Shown in pieces: positions 63,030 to 64,000 of a stretch of DNA of 64,000 bases; the stretch's first letter is position 1; each line of letters opens with the position of its first letter. Both the position numbers and the translations under genes were made by a program. Origin of the DNA: Strigops habroptila (Eukaryota; Chordata; Aves; Psittaciformes; Psittacidae); assembly GCF_004027225.2 (NCBI RefSeq), contig NC_044288.2:18982744-19046743 (forward strand). Reading direction: 5' to 3'. The notes under the pieces were generated by a model. That model was not told where the DNA came from. It saw only the letters and a program-made list of their open reading frames with translations, and did no database searches.

Positions 63030-64000
63030 TCACGTTTCAAACTGTGTCAGCAGGGCCCGAACTTCGGGAGTCAGCTGCTTAGCAGCTTTAGCTGCCTCTG
63101 TGACGGCCTTGCGGTAAAGACCCTTTCTCTTCTTATTAAAGCGCAACTGGAAGCTTTCTAAAAAGGGGGACAGTTGTGCAAGAGCAAGAAAAGATGTTGT
63201 TGTGGAGCCAAACCATGAGATACGAGCCTCCTGTCGAACTAAAAGGCCATTATCTTTCCGGCTCACAGTTATGGTAAGAATACGGGCTGGCCACCAAGGG
63301 AAGCCATAAATCTTGGCCCAAACAATGTCCCCTACACATACGGTCCTGCCATCTGGTGTGACACATTTAGAGACATTTTTGGAAAAGACTTCCGTTTTCA
63401 AGGAATTACTGAGCTTTTTCTCTTCCTTTGAAGAGGAGGAGGAGGAGGAAGGTGCATGCATGCTGCCTGGAGGAAAATCAAAGCTTTCAGTAGAGCTACA
63501 CTCAGAGTTGGTAGATTTCAAATCATCTGTGCTATCGCTACTACAAACTGATGCACTGGAAGAGTCAGATTTCTTTTGATTAAGGGTCATGTAAACCGTT
63601 ATATTGCTTTTGCTGCCTCTCTTGCCCAATGTCTGGTGTTCATCCTGATCAACAGTTACATGCACTTCACTTGTGTCCTGAACCTCACTGCTGGCCTCTT
63701 CAGGGCCTTCTGAGGGGCTCTGATTTTCTGAAGGGGCCTCACCTGCTGAGCGGGTGGAGGAGCAGCGAGACTGGGGCTTAGTTGCCATCTTGCCACTCCG
63801 TATTTTCTCAAGTCCTGTCTTGAGAGAAGAGTCATTTTCTTCATTCCGATACCTTTGTGGCTTTAAACGCAATCGGGGTGGGAGGGAACCTGAGCTGGTG
63901 TTCTGAAGACGCCGTGTGAAGTGGACCTTTGAATGTGCATTTTTGGAAGAGGAGGTTGCACTCTGCTTCTTTTGTGCCTTTTCTTTGGCCATTTTCAAGA
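63030..64000 (-). CDS. PWWP2A: PWWP2A, C-terminal coding exon (partial)
   Basis: Open for over 320 codons from the window edge to TGA at 63030-63032. There is no start in the window, since the frame continues past 64000. Numbering from a TTG at 63998, residues 1-75 are basic and about 80-205 are Ser/Glu-rich with a serine run near 184-190. About 213-322 hold the PWWP domain with VGDIVWAKIYGFPWWPAR (core motif at 234-237) and the family-specific ending RALLTQFET. PWWP2A is a nuclear chromatin reader: the PWWP domain binds DNA and H3K36-methylated nucleosomes, other regions bind H2A.Z nucleosomes, and the serine-rich part contacts MTA1-HDAC subcomplexes. The missing N-terminus lies to the right. 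The gene runs toward TTC1, tail to tail. Confidence 0.96.
   Translation of the reverse strand, partial: LKMAKEKAQKKQSATSSSKNAHSKVHFTRRLQNTSSGSLPPRLRLKPQRYRNEENDSSLKTGLEKIRSGKMATKPQSRCSSTRSAGEAPSENQSPSEGPEEASSEVQDTSEVHVTVDQDEHQTLGKRGSKSNITVYMTLNQKKSDSSSASVCSSDSTDDLKSTNSECSSTESFDFPPGSMHAPSSSSSSSKEEKKLSNSLKTEVFSKNVSKCVTPDGRTVCVGDIVWAKIYGFPWWPARILTITVSRKDNGLLVRQEARISWFGSTTTSFLALAQLSPFLESFQLRFNKKRKGLYRKAVTEAAKAAKQLTPEVRALLTQFET
63434..63455 (-). repeat. PWWP2A: GAG trinucleotide repeat encoding a serine run
   Basis: Imperfect (GAG)n on the + strand reads TCC/TCT codons on the coding strand, giving seven consecutive serines in the S-rich segment ahead of the PWWP domain. Its length may vary between species without breaking the frame. 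Confidence 0.85.

Overview
This is a vertebrate, almost certainly avian, nuclear genome window. The evidence is spliced genes with GT-AG introns, a CpG-island promoter, and CR1-type LINE fragments, one of which ends in the ATTCTATG tail typical of bird CR1 elements. It is not microbial. I found no operon, CRISPR array, tRNA or rRNA. I cannot name the species.

Two protein genes are clear, and they converge tail to tail. TTC1 (tetratricopeptide repeat protein 1) is complete on the + strand. It has a CpG-island promoter near 7.5-8.1 kb, a probable non-coding first exon ending at 7838, and seven coding exons between 8413 and 38008. These splice in phase into a 290-residue protein, and a poly(A) signal lies at 38498. 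The last coding exon of PWWP2A lies on the - strand (63030-64000). It carries a serine-rich segment and a C-terminal PWWP domain, and runs off the right edge of the window. Its 3' UTR ends at a textbook poly(A) site near 61.85 kb. The TTC1-PWWP2A pairing matches the known vertebrate gene order.

Region by region: 1-7.5 kb is upstream intergenic DNA with one unexplained open segment and a G-run/GT-rich tract. 7.5-38.5 kb is TTC1, with large introns holding an antisense CR1 relic (10.9-11.4 kb), a TG/TA microsatellite (20.5 kb) and a well-preserved 5'-truncated CR1 copy (32.4-33.0 kb). 38.5-48.9 kb is gene-poor and GC-rich in part, with small tandem repeats, an old CR1 relic and a pair of dispersed repeats. 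49-61.8 kb is AT-rich. It has no recognised gene but holds three exon-like segments on the PWWP2A strand, which could be alternative downstream 3' exons of PWWP2A. 61.8-64 kb is the PWWP2A 3' UTR and coding exon.

I saw no novel defence system or other self-contained new system. The most interesting leads are the three candidate PWWP2A-strand exons and the two unexplained open segments at 1.1-1.7 kb and 41.6-41.9 kb.
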